NCBI GenBank assembly: GCA_021790615.1
Contig: JAJYGW010000270.1
Coordinates: 1-7,119, forward strand
DNA length: 7,119 nt
Source: Actinomycetes bacterium
Lineage (GTDB): Bacteria > Actinomycetota > Acidimicrobiia > Acidimicrobiales > JAKAOS01
Direction of reading: 5' to 3'
Shown here: positions 1 through 7,119 of the stretch, in pieces
Numbering within the stretch: the first letter of the stretch is position 1
Layout: each line of letters begins with the position of its first letter
The notes under the pieces: generated by a model
What the model saw: the letters and a program-made list of their open reading frames with translations, nothing else
The model's database searches: none
Told to the model about the DNA's origin: nothing
Program-made: the position numbers and the translations under genes

Positions 1-371
1 CAGGACTCCTTCTTGGCGCCGTAGCGGCTTCGGGCCTGCTTGCGGTCGCGGACGGCGGACGCGTCGAGCGCGCCACGGATGACCTTGTAGCGAACGCCGG
101 GAAGGTCGCGTACTCGGCCACCCCGGACGAGCACGATCGAGTGCTCCTGGAGGTTGTGCCCGACACCGGGGATGTAGGCGGTGACCTCGACGCCCGACGT
201 GAGCCGGACTCGTGCGACCTTGCGGAGCGCGGAGTTCGGCTTCTTCGGGGTCATGGTGTAGACGCGGGTACAGACCCCTCGCCGCTGCGGCGAGCCCTTG
301 AGCGCTGGGCGCTTCGACTTCGTGGAAGTCGACTGCCGACCCTGGCGGACCAGCTGTGCGATGGTGGGCAC
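1..371 (-). CDS. rpsL: 30S ribosomal protein S12 (stop codon cut by window edge)
   Basis: S12 sits at the decoding centre of the small subunit and helps monitor codon-anticodon pairing; it is a classic streptomycin-resistance locus. The GTG start at 371 gives the expected [12 protein letters not shown]-terminus and is preceded by GAGAGGG at a good distance. There are 123 sense codons ending KKES, then TG at the window edge, most simply the first two bases of a TGA stop, so the protein is probably complete (family length about 124). Seen motifs: [39 protein letters not shown] and [16 protein letters not shown]43 of the TPKKPNS loop is present, but position 88, usually Lys, is Arg (GGRVRDLPG), and position 40 is Met where Thr is usual. 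D89, the residue RimO methylthiolates in some bacteria, is kept. It is normally first in the rpsL-rpsG-fusA-tuf cluster; the following genes lie outside the window. Confidence 0.97.
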   Translation of the reverse strand, partial: MPTIAQLVRQGRQSTSTKSKRPALKGSPQRRGVCTRVYTMTPKKPNSALRKVARVRLTSGVEVTAYIPGVGHNLQEHSIVLVRGGRVRDLPGVRYKVIRGALDASAVRDRKQARSRYGAKKES

Positions 372-377
372 TGGTTT

Positions 378-384
378 CCCTCTC
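378..384 (-). promoter_or_regulatory. Ribosome binding site of rpsL
   Basis: The minus strand reads GAGAGGG followed by AAACCA and the GTG start, a 6-nt spacing. The sequence and spacing nearly copy the rpoC site and decide the GTG start of rpsL, which also matches the N-terminus of other actinobacterial S12 proteins (M-P-T-I). Confidence 0.85.
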
Positions 385-521
385 GTGACAAGTTTGCTCG
401 CGCGCCACGCGTCCGCTCCCGACCCTGCTTCGGTGAGCCTTCCGACGCGCGCCCCCAGCTGGACACGAGGACCGAGCGGCGGAACCGCCTGGGCGTCGTG
501 GCCACTCGGGCTTCGACTCGT

Positions 522-553
522 TTCGTGCGCCCCAGGTCGCTGGGTCGCACGAA
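522..553 (-). repeat. Long near-perfect inverted repeat (hairpin) in the rpsL leader
   Basis: Read on the minus strand the arms are TTCGTGCG and CGCACGAA (8 bp), then a single A/G mismatch, then CCCAG and CTGGG (5 bp) around a 4-nt CGAC loop. Thirteen of 14 possible pairs form. It begins about 5 nt after the candidate -10 hexamer, so it would sit at the very 5' end of the rpsL transcript or act as a two-fold DNA operator at the start site. No T run follows on either strand, so a classical U-tract terminator is unlikely, although actinobacterial terminators can lack one. The symmetry is certain, the role unknown. Confidence 0.75.
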
Positions 554-557
554 GCCG

Positions 558-568
558 ACTGTACCTTA
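558..568 (-). promoter_or_regulatory. Candidate -10 region of an rpsL (str operon) promoter
   Basis: On the minus strand the run TAAGGTACAGT contains two overlapping hexamers of the TAnnnT type, TAAGGT (568-563) and TACAGT (563-558). It is the only TA-containing spot in the otherwise very GC-rich rpoC-rpsL spacer, about 190 nt before the rpsL start. No convincing -35 element is found 16-19 nt upstream (best is CTGCGG at 588-583, weak). Actinobacterial promoters often have poor -35 elements, so this is plausible but not secure. A start here would give a leader of roughly 180 nt. Confidence 0.4.
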
Positions 569-570
569 GC

Positions 571-585
571 CGGCCCGAACGGCCG
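571..585 (-). repeat. Short GC hairpin just upstream of the candidate rpsL -10
   Basis: CGGCC and GGCCG arms flank a 5-nt loop (GTTCG on the minus strand). It lies 76 nt past the rpoC stop and ends 2 bases before the TAAGGT hexamer, occupying the space expected between -35 and -10. It could be part of an rpoBC transcript end without a U-tract, or simply chance in GC-rich DNA. Confidence 0.35.
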
Positions 586-593
586 CAGGATCA

Positions 594-613
594 CCCCGCT
601 GGCCACAACGGGG
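594..613 (-). terminator. Weak candidate transcript end after rpoC (hairpin without U-tract)
   Basis: On the minus strand CCCCG and CGGGG arms (extendable by a G-T wobble) enclose a 10-nt loop containing the palindrome TGGCCA. It starts 48 nt beyond the rpoC stop. There is no T run after it (sequence continues TGATCC), so intrinsic termination is doubtful; it could also be one of several structures slowing polymerase before the str operon. The position between two normally separate transcription units is the main argument. Confidence 0.25.
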
Positions 614-660
614 CTCGCTCGGCGCGTGCCGGGGACGGGAAGTCGAAGGTCGGCGGACGT

Positions 661-4793
<4,133 letters not shown>

Positions 4794-4794
<1 letters not shown>

Positions 4795-7119
4795 TAGAAA
4801 CCCCTCTCGCTGGCGCGGCGCTCGTCGTCCTCGTCCGAGCCGCGCTCTGGTCTGCTGATGTCGATCCCGAGCTCCTCGGCAGTCCGGAACACGTCCTCGT
4901 CGAGCTCGCGCATCTCGATCTCCTCGCCCGTGGTCGAGAGCACCTCGACGTTCAGGCAGAGCGACTGCATCTCCTTGATCAGCACCTTGAAGCTCTCCGG
5001 GATCCCCGGCTCGGGGATGTTGTCACCCTTGACGATCGCCTCGTAGACCTTCACGCGGCCGAGGACGTCGTCGGACTTGATGGTGAGCAGCTCCTGGAGG
5101 GCATAGGCCGCGCCGTAGGCCTCGAGCGCCCAGACCTCCATCTCCCCGAATCGCTGGCCCCCGAACTGCGCCTTCCCACCGAGCGGCTGCTGGGTGATCA
5201 TCGAGTAGGGCCCCGTCGAGCGGGCGTGGATCTTGTCGTCCACGAGGTGGGCGAGCTTCAGGATGTAGACGTAGCCGACACTGATCGGGTGGTCGTAGGG
5301 CTCGCCGGTGCGCCCGTTGTAGAGCGTCGTCTTGCCGTCCGTGCCGATGAGGTGCCGGCCGTCTGCCCCCTCGGGGACGATCCGCTCGAAGAGCTGGCGG
5401 ATCGTCGGATGCTTGCCGGCGTCCTCCTCCTCGTCCCAGTGGGCGCCGTCGAAGGAAGGTGACGCGATCCACGTTGCTGGCTCGGTCCGCGGCCGCGTCT
5501 TGGTCTCGGTGCCCCGCGGAGCGGGCGTCGTCTGGTCGTTGCCCTCCCAGCCCCAGCGAGCCGCCCAGCCGAGGTGGCTCTCCAAGACCTGGCCGACGTT
5601 CATGCGCGAGGGGACGCCGAGCGGGTTCAAGATGATGTCCACCGGCGTGCCGTCGGCGAGGAACGGCATGTCCTCGAGGGGCAGGATCTTGGAGATCACG
5701 CCCTTGTTCCCGTGGCGGCCGGCGAGCTTGTCGCCCTCGGAGATCTTGCGCTTCTGGGCGACGTAGACCCGGACCAGCTGGTTGACACCGGGCGGGAGCT
5801 CGTGCGCGTCCTCCCGGGAGAAGACGCGGACGTCGATCACCTTGCCCTCCTCGCCGTGGGGAACCTTGAGGGAGGTGTCCCGGACCTCTCGCGCCTTCTC
5901 GCCGAAGATCGCGCGGAGCAGCCGCTCCTCGGGCGTGAGCTCCGTCTCGCCCTTCGGGGTCACCTTGCCGACGAGCACGTCACCCGGTCCGACCTCCGCA
6001 CCGATCCGGATGATCCCTCGCTCGTCGAGATCGGCGAGGATGTCCTCCGACAGGTTGGGGATGTCGCGAGTGATCTCCTCCGCGCCGAGCTTGGTGTCGC
6101 GCGCATCGACCTCGTGCTCCTCGATGTGGATCGAGGTGAGCACGTCGTCGCGGACGAGCCGCTCCGAGAGGATGATCGCGTCCTCGAAGTTGTAGCCCTC
6201 CCAGGGCATGAACGCCACGAGCAGGTTCTTCCCGAGGGCGAGCTCGCCACGGTGCGTCGAGGGGCCGTCTGCGAGGATCGTCCCCGCCACCACCTCCTGG
6301 CCCTCGTCGACGACACACTTGGCGTTGATGCAGGTGTTCTGGTTCGAGCGGCGGAACTTGGCGAGCCGGTACACCCGCTCGGTGGGCAGCGGCTGGCCGA
6401 AGCGGTCCGTCTGGCCCGGGCGGTAGCGGACGGTGATGTGCTCGGCGCTGATGGCCGCGACCACCCCGGCTCCCTCCGCCACGACCACGTCCCCGGCGTC
6501 CTGCGCGGCGCGGGCCTCGACGCCCGTACCGATGTAGGGCGCCTCGGGAACGAGCAGCGGGACCGCCTGCTTCTGCATGTTCGCGCCCATGAGGGCACGG
6601 TTCGCGTCGTCGTGCTCGATGAAGGGGATGAGGGCGGTGGCGATCGAGACGACCTGCTTCGGTGACACGTCGATCAGGTCCACCTCGTTCGGCGGGACGT
6701 AGTCCACCTCGCTCGTGGTCCCGTACGACGTCGACGTTGCCCCGACGCGCACGCCCGCCCCGGCGGGGCTGCGCCGCACGAGGACACGCTCCTCGGTGAA
6801 GCGGCCCTCCGCATCCACCGGCGCGTTCGCCTGGGCGACGACGTACTCCTCCTCCTCGTCTGCGGCGAGGTAGACGATCTCGTCCGTCACCTGGCCTTCG
6901 ACGACCTTGCGGTAGGGGGTCTCGATGAAGCCGTAGTCGTTGATGCGCCCGTAGGTCGCGAGGTGGCCGATGAGACCGATGTTCGGGCCCTCGGGGGTCT
7001 CGATCGGGCACATCCGGCCGTAGTGCGAAGTGTGCACGTCTCGAACCTCGAAACCAGCCCGCTCCCGCGACAGCCCTCCCGGGCCCATGGCCGAGAGCCG
7101 CCGCTTGTGCGCGAGTCCC
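4794..7119 (-). CDS. rpoB: RNA polymerase beta subunit, C-terminal two thirds (5' end outside window)
   Basis: This is the beta subunit of DNA-dependent RNA polymerase, forming one wall of the active-site cleft. The reading frame is open to the right edge, so the first in-frame ATG (7088) is internal and the gene continues upstream. About 774 residues are visible. They begin inside the rifampicin-resistance region ([14 protein letters not shown]), followed by the highly conserved [17 protein letters not shown] segment. Counting from the Met at 7088, the acidic pair E302-D303 in [12 protein letters not shown] matches E. coli E813/D814, and K454 and K462 in [11 protein letters not shown] match the catalytic-centre lysines K1065 and K1073. 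The end ([15 protein letters not shown], then [12 protein letters not shown]) is the beta C-terminal clamp that packs on beta'. Compared with remembered mycobacterial RpoB there are extra residues near 107-126 and 221-240, a divergent stretch at 512-560 and a longer acidic/basic tail. The TAG stop overlaps the rpoC start. Identity is certain; the lineage-specific lengths are from memory. Confidence 0.98.
4801..4808 (-). promoter_or_regulatory. Ribosome binding site of rpoC, inside the rpoB 3' end
   Basis: The minus strand reads GAGAGGGG, then TTTCTA, then the rpoC GTG. The purine-rich block complements the 16S anti-Shine-Dalgarno sequence with 6 nt spacing. It encodes the last residues of RpoB (E-R-G), so the site lies fully in the upstream gene. 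Together with the TAGTG stop-start overlap it fixes the rpoC start at the GTG rather than at a later codon and suggests coupled translation of beta and beta'. Confidence 0.85.

Larger units (their letters stand above)
372..660. other. rpoC-rpsL intergenic region, no gene seen
   Basis: These 289 bp contain no open frame that resembles a protein. From the rpoC side they hold the two short GC hairpins, the TA-containing candidate -10, the 32-bp inverted repeat, then about 120 bp without clear signals, and finally the rpsL ribosome binding site. A second copy of one hairpin arm (CGAAGCC, 515-509) could pair with GGCTTCG (556-550), competing with the main hairpin. The length and structure fit a separate promoter and leader for the ribosomal protein operon. 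Confidence 0.7.

Noticed and set aside
391..396. TTGTCA on the minus strand as a -35 promoter element
   Set aside because: It lies about 20 nt before the rpsL start codon with no -10 hexamer after it in the spacer; a promoter there would begin transcription inside the coding region.
251..550. Minus-strand 99-codon frame starting in the leader hairpin and running into rpsL in another frame
   Set aside because: The GTG start lies inside the 522-553 inverted repeat, no ribosome binding site precedes it, the composition is Arg/Ser-rich like a shadow frame, and most of the 3' half overlaps certain rpsL coding sequence.
5574..6665. A 363-codon plus-strand frame antisense to rpoB
   Set aside because: Same mirror effect as over rpoC; it falls wholly inside conserved rpoB and has no protein-like features or ribosome binding site that I can see.
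7086..7088. ATG at 7088 as the start of rpoB
   Set aside because: The frame stays open to the right edge and the upstream codons encode conserved rifampicin-region residues ([10 protein letters not shown]), so this Met is internal and the gene is cut by the window, not truncated in nature.

Overview
The window is an ordinary but informative piece of core chromosome from a high-GC bacterium. All genes lie on the minus strand, so transcription runs from the right edge to the left. In that direction it holds the 3' two thirds of rpoB (RNA polymerase beta), the whole of rpoC (RNA polymerase beta'), a 289-bp intergenic region, and rpsL (ribosomal protein S12), whose stop codon is cut by the left edge. 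I see no mobile element, CRISPR array, tRNA or rRNA gene, and no defence or biosynthetic genes.

The organism is most likely a member of the Actinomycetota. RpoB and RpoC follow the Mycobacterium proteins closely as I remember them: the RpoC N-terminus starts MLDVN and carries the roughly 95-residue helical insertion after the first zinc site that is typical of actinobacterial beta'. S12 has the actinobacterial ending [12 protein letters not shown] starts and strong G/C at third codon positions fit. Several lineage-specific stretches (two insertions in RpoB and a 117-residue acidic tail on RpoC) differ from mycobacteria and streptomycetes, so a deeper-branching class such as Acidimicrobiia is plausible, but I cannot prove that from memory.

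Layout: rpoB (7119 to 4794) begins inside the rifampicin-resistance-determining region. Its TAG stop shares one base with the GTG start of rpoC (TAGTG), with a strong ribosome binding site just upstream, so the two largest polymerase subunits are probably translationally coupled. rpoC (4794 to 661) carries every expected catalytic and zinc-binding residue. The 372-660 spacer has three inverted repeats, the longest nearly perfect over 32 bp, and one TA-containing candidate -10 region; it probably holds the start of the separate rpsL (str operon) transcript and perhaps the end of the rpoBC transcript. rpsL (371 to 1) is probably the first gene of the usual rpsL-rpsG-fusA-tuf cluster, which would continue beyond the left edge.

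The genes together make the transcription catalytic core and a decoding-centre protein. The points most worth a second look are a natural arginine at S12 position 88 (a position where Lys to Arg gives streptomycin resistance elsewhere), three LAxW motifs in an unusual RpoC C-terminal tail, the long hairpin in the rpsL leader, and non-consensus residues in the visible part of the rifampicin pocket.
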